Shown here one piece after another: positions 23,675 through 36,100 of a stretch of DNA of 64,000 nt. Position numbers and translations under genes: made by a program. Position 1 is the stretch's first letter, and each line of letters begins with the position of its first letter. The DNA lies in NCBI GenBank assembly GCA_015680685.1, contig MNCI01022534.1:142005-206004 (forward strand). The letters are read 5' to 3'. A model generated the notes under the pieces. It searched no databases. It was not told where the DNA came from and worked only from the letters and a program-made list of their open reading frames with translations. This stretch comes from Gnetum montanum (Eukaryota > Streptophyta > Gnetopsida > Gnetales > Gnetaceae).

Positions 23675-24600
23675 TTGAAAATGGAATTAAAGGAAAAATA
23701 TCTTCACAATTGTTTGGTTTATTTTGGAGCTACCTCTACTGTTATGTTATTATCTATATGCAAGAAACTTGGTTTGATTCCTGAAAAATCAAATAAGAAG
23801 ATTATTCAAGTAGACAAGAGTAGAGTGAAGATTGTAGGTCATGTACACAATATTCTATTAGAAATCACTTCTAAACCCTTTGTCAAGAGAAGAGTAACTA
23901 TTCAAGTGGTAGACATATCATATTCACATAGTCTTTTATTAAGTAAAGTTTGGAGAAAGAATTTCTCAAGTTCTATATCGATAGATTTTTCACATATGTG
24001 GCTACCTTGGAAAGGAGAACCAAATAAAATTTATATATATAGTGAACCATTGATGGTTAAAAATGTTACTTCAAATGGAAAGAACAAGGCTGTTAAAATA
24101 AGAGATTTCGAAATCAAAATTTGCACACTTCAAGAAATTTATAACTTGGTGAAAGAAGAATCTCAAGATGAGAGCAAGTGGAAGTTGTACTTTGATTATT
24201 CATGTAACTTCAAAGGTGCAAGAGTTAGAGTAGTTTTAGTAAAATAGTATTTCCCAAAAATATTCAAAGAAATTTATCTATCTTTTACCTGTACTAATAA
24301 CAAGGCCAAATATGAAGCTTTTTGTATTGGAATTAAAAAAACATTGGAAAAGGGAATCAAGGTAATCACCCTAAAGGAAGACTTAAGATTAGTTTGTGAA
24401 TAGATTAAAGGTAATTGAGTAGTAATGAGTTCATTCTTGCAATCCTATAAATAGTTTGTCTACAAAATTCTGGATCAATTTCATCACTACCAAATAGAAC
24501 AGATAGGTAAAGAAGATAATTATATAGCAGATAACTTAGCAAAAGAAGCTTCATCATTAGATATGAAAATGATAGAATTTGTGAAGATGTAATGATCAAG
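23675..24600 (+). pseudogene. Element C protease plus upstream (second) RNase H
   Basis: A 190-codon open frame starts at 23675. The protease active-site region reads VYFGATSTVML, with the catalytic Asp replaced by Tyr. A typical HILLS-type end follows (SHSLLLSKVWRKNFSSSISI). An RNase H domain begins in the same frame near 24175: WKLYFDYSC (first Asp), TNNKAKYEAFCIGI (Glu), KEDLRLVCE (Asp), DNYIADNLAKEAS (Asp). The frame stops at 24245 (TAG) and the rest is read on with further stops. The domain therefore lies before RT, not between the RT-linked RNase H and integrase. It is related to the additional RNase H of Tat elements. Confidence 0.75.
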
Positions 24601-24984
24601 AATGAACATCAACCATCAATACTGGATAACATAAAGCATTTACAATTATTTGAAGATGATGATCAATTGCTTAGGTTCTTGAGAAATAATCAAGAATTTG
24701 AAAATTAAATCATACCAGAAACAACATCAAGACTTAAAACAAATTCCATTCCCAAAAAAGTGATTGATTATGAACATGATTTTGGAAAAAAAGTTCTCAC
24801 CACAAAAGATGTATAGAATCTAGATGATCAATCTTATGAAGTAGTGAATTTTGGATCTACTAAGATGCCAAAGATGTTAAATTTCATAAAGAAGAAAGAT
24901 TCAATTTTCAAGAAAAAATTACTATTACTATTTAAAAATAATTTGGAAAGTTTTGCTTAGTCTTATGATGATCTTAAAACTTTT

Positions 24985-25860
24985 CAACTAGGTGTGATGA
25001 CACATAAAATTATTTTGGTAGATGGTTGTAAGATAGTTAAGAAAAATCAAAGGAAATTCAATCCATCATTTGAACCAGCTATGGAAGATGATATTAAGAA
25101 GTTAAAGCAAGCTTGAAGTATATATTCAGTCCAATATTCGACATGGCTTGCTAGCCTCATACTAGTAAGAAAGAAGAATGGTGATATTAGGCTTTGTGTG
25201 GATTTCAAAAATTGGAATGTAGCCTTGAAAAAGATAAATATCCACTTCCTAGAATTAATGATATGTTGATCAAAGTATTAGGTTGTTAAGTATATTATTT
25301 CTTAGATAGTGTTTTAGGCTATAATTAAATTATGGTAGTTAAGAGTAATAGATATAAAATGACATTTATCACCAAGTGAGAAAATTTTGCTTGCCAAAGA
25401 ATGTCATTTGGATTGTCAAATGATGAAGCTACTTTTCAAAGAGAAATGGATTTAGCCTTTAAAGGTTTAATAGGAAAATTCATTGTAGTTTATTTGGATG
25501 ATATCACTATCATTTCAAAGAAGAAGGAAGATCATATTAGTCATCTTTAATAAGTTCTTAACAAAGGTTGTGAGTATGGTATTTCATTAAATTCAAAAAA
25601 AAGTGTCTTTGGGGTTAAGTCTAGAAGTTTATTAGGCCATGTGATCTATTAATAAGGAATTACTATAGATAACTCCTAAATTCAAGTAGTACAAAACATT
25701 GAACATCATACAAGTAAAAAGTCTCTTAGATATTTCTTTGAAAAGATAAATTTCATTAAAAAATTTATCCCTATATTCATTGAAATTACTAAACCTTTGA
25801 TGCATATGCTAAAGAAAGATGTCCAAGTAGAGAAAACACTAGAATAAGAGAGATAATTAG
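24985..25860 (+). pseudogene. Element C reverse transcriptase (decayed)
   Basis: The upstream finger region is near 25095-25230 (STWLASLILVRKKNGDIRLC, VDFKNWN). The palm has MSFGLSNDEATFQREMDLAF and the catalytic YLDD at 25491-25502, then SKKKEDHISHL. The thumb/connection (LGHVI, then FFEKINFIKKFIPIF-EI-KPLMHML) runs to 25830. At least three frameshifts and several stops occur. The YLDD motif is intact in sequence. Confidence 0.75.
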
Positions 25861-25879
25861 CATAAATTAAGAAATATAT

Positions 25880-26270
25880 TCAAGAAACTCCTTGGTAAAA
25901 CCAAAATTAAAAGAAGATATTTGGCTAAATGCTTTTGCTTCAAATGATTTAGTTTCTACTATTTTAACTCAAAAGGATGAAGGTCAAGATGAACGGATTG
26001 GATTTTTTGGATATCAATTAAAAGGTTTATAGCTTAATTATTTAGGCTTAGAGAAACAAGCATTCACATTTGTTAAGGGACTTCATCATATCAAGTATTA
26101 TTTTAAAAGATCACTAGTTCATATTATGCTAATAGAGGCTATAGTCAAACAATTCTTGGCCCAAAATGAAATTGGATTGAAAAGAGAGAAATGGCTCATA
26201 AAGCTTCAAGGTTTAGATTCTTGTTAGAAATATATAAAACCATTAAAGAAATTTGATTAGCCAAGTTAAT
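25880..26270 (+). pseudogene. Element C RT-linked RNase H
   Basis: Readable as WLNAFASNDLVSTILTQKDE, then GFFGYQLKGL-LNYLGLEKQA, FTFVKGLHHIKYYFKRS and KREKWLIKLQGLDS. This is the normal RNase H directly after RT, separate from the one at 24175. It shows that C carries two RNase H domains. Confidence 0.7.
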
Positions 26271-26379
26271 GGCCAAAGAAAATGAAGTATGTGCACTTAA
26301 GACTCATGAAGGGAATTGGTATGATGAGATTCTAGAATTCCTCGATACATGAAAAGTTTTAAATAATTTAACTATAATT

Positions 26380-27330
26380 CAAAAGAGATATTTTTTCAAA
26401 AGAGAAAATAAATTTATGATTAAAGATGAGGTTTTTTATAGAAAGGATTTCAAAGGGGTTTTGTTGGAATGTGTTCATAATGATCAAATTGGTCCTATCT
26501 TAGAATAATTCCATGATCATTCTAATTTGTTCTATGAATCTCCTAAGTCTACTATGCAACATATACTTCATTATGGTTTTTATTTTTCTACTATGTACCA
26601 AGATATTAGTTTGAAAATTCAAAGATGTCACAAATGTTAGATTCATGGGTCAAAAATCAAAAAAGCTAGAGCTTCTTTAAAGCTGGTAATTGCAAATAGA
26701 TCATTTCAATAATGGAGCTTATATTTTATTAGTATAATTACTCCATTGAGAGAAAGACATAAATTTATTCTCACAACTATCTATTAATTTACCAAATTAT
26801 CTAAAGAAAAGGCTCTAAGAAAAATTTCAGCATCAAACATGATTAAATTCTTGGAAGATTAGATTTTAAGTCATTTTGGTCTACTTGAGATGTTGGTATC
26901 TGAAAATGAACCTACTTTTCAATTTGAAGAATTTATAACATGGACATTAAAAAAATCCATCTTCCTATTTCTTCTTCAAATTATTATCCTAAAGGAAATG
27001 GCTTAGCTAAATCTACAAATAAAAAGCTTGTTTCCTACATTAAGAAGTCAATGGATGGGAATCTAGAAAGCTAGATTGACTATTTACAATCTACATTATG
27101 GAGTGATCATATTAGATTTAAGAAGGCTATTGGAACTTCAACTTATAACTTATTCTATGGGTTTCCTGCTAGAATTACAAACAAGATTATGAGTTTAGCA
27201 TTAGATTTTGTACAACATTATAGCAAGAAAACTGATAAAGGTAGAAGTTTCATGATCTTGCTCATCAAAAGAGAAGTTGAAATGGATAAATCTAAAGATT
27301 TTATTAAAGAATTCTTTTTAAGTTAAAATA
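26380..27330 (+). pseudogene. Element C integrase (decayed)
   Basis: The N-terminal zinc region has HDHSNLFYESPKSTMQHILH with IQRCHKC near 26625. In the core, WSLYFISIITPLRERH keeps the general shape but the first Asp is changed. SENEPTFQFEEF holds the second region (Asp to Glu), and ASNYYPKGNGLAKSTNKKL the third (Glu to Lys). The C-terminal part ends near 27330 (EVEMDKSKDFIKEF). Stops and at least two frameshifts. Confidence 0.65.
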
Positions 27331-28100
27331 TGGTTCAATAGAAAGGCTTTGAAAAGGACTTTCAAGGTTGGAGATCTTGTATTATGGAACATGAAAAAGC
27401 TAAATAAGTTTTTAATAATATGAACTGGCCCATTTTAGATCAAGAAATAATTATGTGACGATACATACAAGTTATTAACACTTGATGGGGTAGAATTACA
27501 ATTTCCATATAATTTTTTTCATATAAAATTTCATTTTGGACAATTTCCCACAACTTAAATATATATATATAAATTAATATATGTATATAGTATAGTAATA
27601 TATATATATGTGTGTGTAGGTAACTATACAACATTTAATATACATAATGATAAATAATAAACTTTTAGATATATAATATAGTAGTAACATATTTAACAAA
27701 TAGTATGAACCTATGTCATATTTAACCTTAACATATATATCCTATATGTATGTTTAGATAAGTTTTTATAATAATTTTTTAAGAAAAAAGAAAAAACATG
27801 TATATCTTAAAGTATTAGTTGAAAAATATTTAATTTAAAGTATTAGTTCAATTATGAAATTTATATTATTCCAAGTAATCATTACTTGTTATGTGTGTAA
27901 GTGGGAGTGATGATTAGATAACTACTAGGTGGTGGATTAATTTCAACAACCAAGGAGTGAAATTCAAATTGGCCTATTGTATAATGATGGAAAGATAATT
28001 AATTTGGGCAAACCAGAAAAATTGGTTAGTGAAATTGGTGGGAATTTTAAATTTTCTTTACACTATAAAAAGAGAGGTGGATTTCTTAGAATTACATCAT
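27331..28100. other. Element C 3' non-coding, AT-rich with microsatellites
   Basis: TA/TG-rich simple repeats at about 27558-27620, then further AT-rich DNA. No gene. Confidence 0.6.
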
Positions 28101-28690
28101 TTCTCAATTCAAGGTTTAAGTGGGGAAAACAAGTGAGGTGTTTCTATGTGAAATAGAAAAATGGTTCTTGGAGAAAGAGCAATGAGAAGGGCATTTATAT
28201 GTCATGGGATGTTTTCTAGAACATGTGTTGAGATCCTATTGTAAGGAAACCACCCATGGAGCATCAAGTGAAAGCCCTTTTCTACTTTGGCTTTTAGATG
28301 AGTTTAGATTTCTCATTGGTGAACTTTCCATACATTCCAATGTTTGGAATAGCTTCCATGAATGTAACACCTAAGCCAAAAATCAAAGAGAGTCTAGTAG
28401 AGATGATTCTTGGAGAGAGGATTTTATGTCCCAAGAAACTAAAGAAAATGATTGTGAAGAACCTCAAAGATTAGTAGCTGAAGAGATGAATGAAAAAGAG
28501 ACAAAAATAGTTGTGAAAAGCAAAAGTGAAGATCAAGATGAGGCTTCAACTAGGCAATAAGAAAAAAGAAAAGAATTCATCACAATTGAGATAACATATG
28601 AAAGGACTCTCAATATGAGAATTCCTAAAAGAGTTACTCTAAATATTCTTTTCCAACCTACAAAATAGTTTGTGTAAAGAGTTGTTTCTA
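28101..28690 (+). pseudogene. Possible extra 3' reading frame of element C
   Basis: Weak coding signal downstream of integrase. One frame reads through with few stops and is charged (EEPQRLVAEEMNEKETKIVV; KEFITIEITYERTLNMRIPK). No known domain recognised. It could be an extra ORF of the kind some plant gypsy elements carry, or a chance frame. Confidence 0.3.
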
Positions 28691-28830
28691 CACTTCCTTA
28701 ATTTTTAATAGGAATGAAGTGTTTTTTTTTTCATCAAACCTTAAATTTGATGAAAGTTTTCCTCAAAAAAGATTTTTGTTTTTATGTAAAAAGAGAAGTT
28801 TTCAATAAAGTCTATGTTTTCTAGTTAAAG

Positions 28831-28842
28831 TGTAAAAGGGGG
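28831..28842 (+). other. Polypurine tract of element C
   Basis: The sequence TGTAAAAGGGGG directly precedes the 3' LTR start TGTATGAAAT. The tract is the plus-strand primer. Confidence 0.8.
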
Positions 28843-31771
28843 TGTATGAAATTTTTTCACATTTAAACCATTCCATGGAGAAACAATTGAAGCTAATGCA
28901 GTTAAAAAAAACTAAATAAGATTAATACATCTAAGAATTTAGGAGAAATCTCTCAAGAAGTTAATATCAATGTTGAATTAAGTGGGACTCCATCTAAAAA
29001 CGTGAAACTAGATTCTCCCACAACAAATGTTGAAAAGGAAATTGTTTTAAGTGGATAAAATGAAGAGTTGTAATGGGTTTATGTACACCAGTTGTTGCAA
29101 AGCTTATGTAGAAATTATAATGTTTTGGAAATCTCTAGGATTGCAAACTCCAACAATGTTGGCTCTAAGAAAACTCATGGTTATTGATGTTGATTTTTGC
29201 AAGGAAAATAAAGTGTTTGTATTGTCATTTCTTGCACTAATTGATGTGATGAAGGTCAAGAATTACATCAATAAAATGACTCTTTGTTTGGAGGATTACA
29301 ATGTTCAAGCATCTAATTTTACTGAACTATTTTTGCATGAAATCTAAAAGAGAGGGAATATTTTTTATACATAATCTATTGTTGGGTATTTAAAGTTGCA
29401 TATCTATCTAGAACATATCTAAAGATCATTTCTACAATATCATACAACTTCTAATTGAACAATAAACAAATGGAAAGTTTTATAGAAAAGTTGTGCCATC
29501 GATTTTATAAGGAAATCAACAAAAAGAACAAAAAACAAATAAATGTTCAACCTTGTGTATTACCATTTCCTAGTTAAATTACACTTAAAATGGAATTTTA
29601 AAAAATAGAAAAATTATTCAAAGTTATGAAGATTCATTAGCCAAGGCTATTGCAACCAATCCCCTAAAGACTCATAACAAGCCCCAACCGCAACATTCAT
29701 CTCAAGATGGCCCTACCTACAACAAACTAGTGGTAGATTTTGCCTCTCATCATGCCTCTTGTTCAAATTTTCCCTTAACCAGCTACTCTACCATTGCAGG
29801 AGTAGAGCCATTGGATACCACAACTAGAGAATGACAAACAAGCTCCCTGTAAAGACTAGAATTAAATGATGAAACCAATCAAAACCTAGATAAGAGAATT
29901 ATCTCTGATAATACTAACACTAGTCTAGAGCTCATTTCATCATTAGAAAATACATGTGATTTAGGAAAATCTAGAAAGGCCATACTTTGTAATCATTCCT
30001 AGAATGATGGTGATGGAGCCCAAGGAAAAAATCACCTTTGCTTCCAAATGTGCCACTAGAATTTCTACCACAAAAACTATTATTGGCATCCAAACTCACA
30101 AATAATAGCATCCATGATATCAAGGACATGACAAACACAACTTGGCAAAACAAAAACCCTCATTTTGGCACCTATCACATATGTGCACAAGAAATACAGT
30201 CAAATGTTAGAACAAGGGTAAAAATGTTTGTGCACTGATGCAAAAGAGTTTGTTATAAAAATACAGACATAAGGATATGATGTGGGTTTTGATAATAATT
30301 TACATATATAAAATAAAGGAAAAATATTATTACTTATGCAAAGGAGAAATTTACGAGATATTTGGTAAATGTAATTTTCTATTGGATTTGAAATTCCTCA
30401 TGGAACTTGTAACTTCTTATGATAGTTACAATTAAAACTCCAAGATATTTATGGCTAATTTTAATTTTCCATTACCAAGAAGACATTTTCCAAATGTGAC
30501 TTAAAATTATTATGGAAGTTATAACTTCTAAGATGGTCGTAAATTTATGTGCCTAAGATATTTGTAAGACCCATAACTTATCATGATTATTGTAACTACC
30601 TTAACATCACTATAAAAATACCTTTAAAGGTAGATTTGAGAATATGGAAAGAATATTTGGGAAAAAGACATTGAAAGAATTCTTATAAGATGGCTTGCTA
30701 AATACATTAATTTGGTTGCTTTGTTTTAATCCTGTGAGTTTATTTCTTCTTATTTTGTTTTAGTTACTTAGCTAATGGTTTAGATAGTATCATGCTTAGA
30801 ATTTAATTTTGGGATTTATCCTAGGTTGCTCTTATAGCTCTATTTTTTGTGCAATATTAGACTCCTATTAAGATTTGCCATAGAAGAGCTCATGTTGTTG
30901 AAAGCCTCAAGAGAAATTTAACAGTATTATCTTAATGAAATTGCCTATTTTGTGCATAGAGGATCTAGGAAAATATTTGGTATTTTTATGGGACTAAAAT
31001 AACTTCATTATTTTTAAAGTTTATTACCTTGGTGTTTCAATCAAGAAATTGTTAAATTTTTTGAAAGCTCTATTGAATGGAATATTTGACAACTATTAAC
31101 TAGCCAAGATAGAGATTCGTACTTTATAGTTTACATAGTAATTTTTGGTAGTGTAATATGATCATCTTTATGAAATTGCATATTGAGCTCAAAAAGTTTG
31201 GACAATTCGTAGTTATTGAATTAGAAATAGCGTTATTGTGAAGTGTTTACTCATATCAATTTATCTTGCTTAAATATTTGAGATTTCACACAAATCTAAT
31301 TTTTTTTATTTCTCTTTCTAAATCCATTAAATCTTGCTCTATTTCTACTTTTCTTGTGGAACTTTCCCTCTGGGGGGAAATTAGGTGTAGATTGATAGAA
31401 TTGTGCTCACATGTTTTTGTAAAATTTTATTTGTTACATGTACGTATTATAAGGACCATATAGACTAAGTGACTAGACAAAATAGGAATCTCCAACAACT
31501 CATAGTATTTGATAAAGTTAGCCAAATCTCTTTATGATAGATGATTATATTTTTATACATGAAGAAACCATTTCAACATTAGCAAACACATACCCATGTC
31601 TAGTATGTTTCATAACTATTGAGTTTATTTGTAGGTATTTAGGCCTTGGTGTTGCTAAAGATCAACAAACATTTAAACCCTATTTGAAGACACCTTTGAT
31701 CATGTGACCCCAATGATTATGAGATTTTGAGACACACCTATTGGTAGTCTAGTTCCAAATAGCCACCAATA
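28843..31771 (+). mobile_element. Element C 3' LTR
   Basis: Starts TGTATG after the PPT, ends CACCAATA (final CA decayed to TA), followed by ATAAC. At 2.9 kb it is long for an LTR, and part of it looks coding. Confidence 0.85.
29051..30240 (+). pseudogene. Coding-like stretch inside the C LTR
   Basis: A 98-codon open frame runs at 29051-29347 (NGFMYTSCCKAYVEIIMFWK; CLEDYNVQASNFTELF). A second stretch, in another frame, runs at 29625-30240 (DSLAKAIATNPLKTHNKPQP; SNFPLTSYSTIAGVEPLDTT; NTNTSLELISSLENTCDLGK; then a Cys/His cluster with ITYVHKK). Both recur in the 5' LTR (about 19195-19470 and 19755-20370) with amino-acid similarity. However, several stops sit at the same codons in both LTRs: TGA and TAA around QTSSL, and TAG after NHS. 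The two LTRs are copied from one template at insertion, so these stops predate it. It is best read as an already dead captured gene fragment. Function unknown. Confidence 0.45.
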
Positions 31772-31776
31772 ATAAC
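31772..31776. repeat. Target site duplication of element C, right copy
   Basis: ATAAC, identical to 18988-18992. Confidence 0.85.
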
Positions 31777-32420
31777 AAGGATCCATTTCTTTATAACCAT
31801 AAGAGTTAGAAAATATAAAATATATATGGTACACATTGACAATGGAGTAGCAACCAATGTGATCTTTTACCTTTGTTGAATGGTTAGGCCTAGTGGAGCA
31901 CATGTAAAGTACTCCTACTTACTTTAATCCTTCAATGAATCATAGGTAGTAGTGAAGGATTATATCTCTTTAAACATCTTAGTGGGAGAACAATTCCCCA
32001 CATTTGCCAACTTCTTGGTGATGGAAGAGATACCAAGATTCAATCTAATCTTGGGGAGGTCTTGGTTAGTTGAATTACAAGTAGTTTCCTCCTCCATCTA
32101 CTAAGAAATTCACCTTCCTTATGATGGAGGTGAAATAATCATTCATGGTGATAGTGCAATCCCTTTGGTAGTTAATAACATTGATATGGAGTAAGGGTCC
32201 AAAGAGGAGTTTGAAGAAGAAGCTCCTACTATCAAGAGAGAAGTCAAGAGGCCCAACGAAGTAGACCAATCCAAACCCAAAGATAACCAAACCATGAATG
32301 CATCATGGGAAGAGTTTCCATTCAATGTTATCAATGATAGAAAGAGAGACTACATGATTGTGCAATAGAGACTGTATAGTTTTCCTAATCTTTCAAAGAT
32401 TAGGAAATAGTTGCATGACT
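31777..32420 (+). pseudogene. Element A2 protease, right fragment
   Basis: It continues the frame of 18818-18992: IHFFITIRVRKYKI, active-site region IDNGVATNVIF (middle residue Asn instead of Ser/Thr), then FLVMEEIPRFNLILGRSWL and, after a frame change, LPYDGGEIIIHGDSAIPLVV and WEEFPFNVINDRKRDYMIVQ. It follows the A1 protease throughout and stops near 32420. Confidence 0.8.
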
Positions 32421-33197
32421 AAATACATCTCTACACTTTTGCCCCTATGTTAATAACCATGTGGCCTTCTTTTTATTCTAATTTCATAACCTAGTTTTAA
32501 CCTTTTATTTACATGTACCAATTTGTTTTACTATGCTTTACCTCATTTTAGCCTTATTATAACTACTTAGCCTTGCACATACACATTTGAATAAAATGTT
32601 ATGCTTTATTCTTATCCATGATCTATCTTTTATGCTTTCCCTTAAAAAACATAGAGATACTATAAAAAATTTTGAAACATATAAAAATTTATAAAATTCC
32701 TTAAAAAACATAAAAGCTCATAAACATTAGCCATGGCCTTAAACTAGTGGCCTACTAGGGCCTTAAACTAGTAATGCATTGTATCCTTGTTTATGGCACA
32801 TTATAGTCCATTACATCATATTTCACACTGTGCTTTTCTTGATTACTTTATGTTTACACTTTACTAGGAACTTTTTCTTTATGGCCTTACACTTTAACCA
32901 TGTAGCATTTCATATCCAAATAAAATATAGAATACATTAAAATATACTTTAAAAATATATGAATACAAAAAACTTAAATTTTTATAGCCAAAGTGTTTGA
33001 GTCTAATAACCATGGTTACATAGTGTGATAAAAATTTAGTTAACAATGATAATAATAAATAAATAAAATTCTAATAGCCATGGTTGCACTATGCAATAAT
33101 AAAATGTCTCATAGTCCCCAATGACTATGGATAGTGAATAAAAAATAACATCAACACCTTAACTATGATAATAAAAACTATGATAAGATTGGTATGC
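32421..33197. other. Non-coding spacer of element A2
   Basis: AT-rich. It holds two copies of the GGCCTTAAACTAGT motif near 32730-32780, as in the A1 spacer. No gene. Confidence 0.6.
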
Positions 33198-36100
33198 CTA
33201 AGGAAAAATTGGAGGAGGAGGAACATTGTCACTGTCATGACCACTAGGATCATTGCCATTACTTGGTGCCTATACCATAATAAAAAATAAATAAAATAAA
33301 AAATAAAAAATTAATTAGTAACCAGTATAACCTGAAAACATAACTAGAAAACAACAAAACAAAGAAAAACAAATATATGAACTAAAATAAAAAGGAAACG
33401 AAAATGCTAAAAAATAAAAACTCTAAAACAAACCTCTAGAGATTCTGGAGCAAGGTCCTCTAGGGGAAATCTTAGAAGATCAGCCTCTAAATGGTGAAGA
33501 ATGTACTCTACATTCATATTGGCCTAGTCTATGTCTCCAAGGTTTACACATGTTAAGATGTTCCTCCTCTCAACATTGGTCCACTTTGGAGGCTCTTGAG
33601 AAAAGGCAGTAGTAGCCTCTCCAGAAGAAGTAGTGATCTAAATAGTAGGGGATAATACAGTACTAAAGAGCCTTCAAATATCTTGAAAGAATCCTCTACA
33701 TTTATTCCCTACATGAACATCTCAAGCTTTTTGCTCTTCATAGCCTCCTCTTGCAACCATTTGAGATGGCTTTCCTTTTCTATGTTGTACTTTTGATTGT
33801 GATCATTTTGTTTCTTAACCCACTCAAGGACCTAAGCAGAGTAATCCCACTAGTTTCTAATCTTACACACCAATAGATCCATCTATATGTCCTTTTTATC
33901 ATTGCTTTGGTTAGAGAAACCTTTCCATGGATAGCAATCTAGTAGCGTGACCACTTAATTTTCTTAATGCAAAAGGAGTCTCTATTGGCTACATGAGCCT
34001 CTATAAACTTCTTAAGATCTCTAAGGTCCTTAATTTCAACTTGCTATCTCTTGTTTTTTTCCTCTAATGTCACAACCTTCTCCCATAGGAATTCATTGGA
34101 GTGTTAGCACTCCCAAGAAATCCTAGCACATGAGAAGGCACATTTGGTGACCCCCTCATACAACCTTCATGGAACATTTTTTACATCAAGCAATAGTGTA
34201 GGCAATTCATAAAGCTTAACACCATGCTGAGGATCCCATCTAACTTTGGATACTACAATTACTACAATATAAATAAAAAAATATACATATAATCATAAAC
34301 ATAAAAACAATAAGAAACAAGAGCAATCAAGAATATTTTAAAGTACTAAAACCATGAAATCACAAAACATAGAAGATCATAAAAAGTATTAAAAATATAT
34401 AAAAAAGCATAAATAACAAAACAATTAATGCAAAATATGCTATTTTCCTTACCAACATTGGGAGCTATTTATTACAACTAATTAATTATATCTTTCACCA
34501 TGCCTTGCATGAACTCAGTCTTGTTGAGAACCTTAGCCAATGATTTCAAATGAAACATAGAGATGGATGCCTCTAGAAGCGTTTCAAGCACTACAAAAAA
34601 ATATAACCATCAAAAAAAATTAAAAAATTAAAACAAATTTTGACATAAATCTATAAAACAAAATGCATAAACTAAAATGCACAAGTACATGGAGGACCAT
34701 GTGGGATGTTAACATGAGGTTCTTCATCAAATGTTGAATCTTCAAATATGGCATCTAAGGAATCCAATGCTTCATTTGATATCCTTTTATTTTACTCTTG
34801 CTATCTTAGTGCTTTCTCTTCTTGGCATCTTTGCTTTGCCTTTGCTACTACCTAGGTTGCCAATTCTTGTTTCTTCCTTGTAAGAGTGGCAAAGATAAAG
34901 CGTAGTATAAGCTAGCAAATTTTTTCTAAAAAATAAATATAACATAAATGTATAACAATACAAAAAAAAATCTCAAAAATTATACAAAATGACGTAAAAA
35001 AATAACAAAAATGAATATAAAACACACCTAAAATAGTATGATGTGCCTTGTCGAATATCTTCTTCCTTGATGGCTATTCAACAACAGGAATTACTTTCTC
35101 AACTAGTGGCCTTTTTAAATTTTCTTTAGCTACGCCATTAGCTTTTTCATGTACCTCTTTAGCTCTCTTGGTACTTCCATAGGTAATATGGGGTTCAACC
35201 CTCATGTTGTTAGAGAAAGAACAACATACACCACTAAATTTCTTAGTGGTAATTAACAGTGATTCTTTAACATCTTCAATTAATGGGTCTTGAACTTGTA
35301 TAACTGGAACAACATGTTTCACCCAAGGCTTGGAAAGTTGGAAGGGATCATAACTCATCTATTTTTCATCCTTCTTGACCATTGAGAATTTTGCAAACCT
35401 TTTTAGATATACAATAAGAAATGCAAAGTGCATATGGCATAACTTATGAAGGTTGTTATGGAATTTTTGAATATCCTCCCATAGCCTAGAGACCAAGAAC
35501 ATAGCCCAGTTGAACTTAGCATCCTTAGTTAGGACCTTCTTCATGGTTCAATCTTGCTAAATACCAAGAATCTTCTTCTACGATAGCAATAAGAGAAATG
35601 CCCTAAAGCAAAGTAGAGGATATATCTCATTGGCCTCTAGGACTATACATCAATATAAAGTCAACCATTTGCTAGAATGAGAGTTAAGTCATTCCTCAAT
35701 CTTCTCTCTATGGCTCACCTCTTTTCCTACTAGAATGAGAGTTAAGCCATCACAAGGTATACCAAAGAGGTCGCTAAATGTAGATTCATTGATGCTCAAT
35801 GTAACAAGAACACCATGAACATGAGAGCTGAATTTCTTGACTGCTTTGTCAAAGAAATCAATTACATTCACCATCTCCACAGTAGGAATTAATGGACTCG
35901 GAAGCATGAACAAATCAAGTAAATCTACATCAACAATCCTCTCTTGGATCTCTCTAGGTGCTTTGCTAGCCAACCACTCCTACATTGACTCTACTTCACT
36001 CCACTTGAGAATAAGCTTCTCCTCCTCATGTCTTGAGGTGATTATGGCAATATTATATTTAGGCGTAGGACCTACAATCCAATGTGAATAGCTCACTAGA

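Larger units (their letters stand above)
18993..31771 (+). mobile_element. Full-length Ty3/gypsy element C (12.8 kb)
   Basis: LTRs of 2926 and 2929 bp flank a body with gag, protease, an RNase H upstream of RT, RT, RT-linked RNase H, integrase and a long 3' part. A perfect 5-bp duplication flanks it and a PPT precedes the 3' LTR. In a 63-base stretch aligned by hand (about 21320 against 31166) the LTRs differ at about 9-10 positions, so the insertion is old. All genes carry stops or frameshifts. The RT style (YLDD, LIGKF, ISL-KK) and second RNase H place it near Tat-type elements. Confidence 0.85.
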
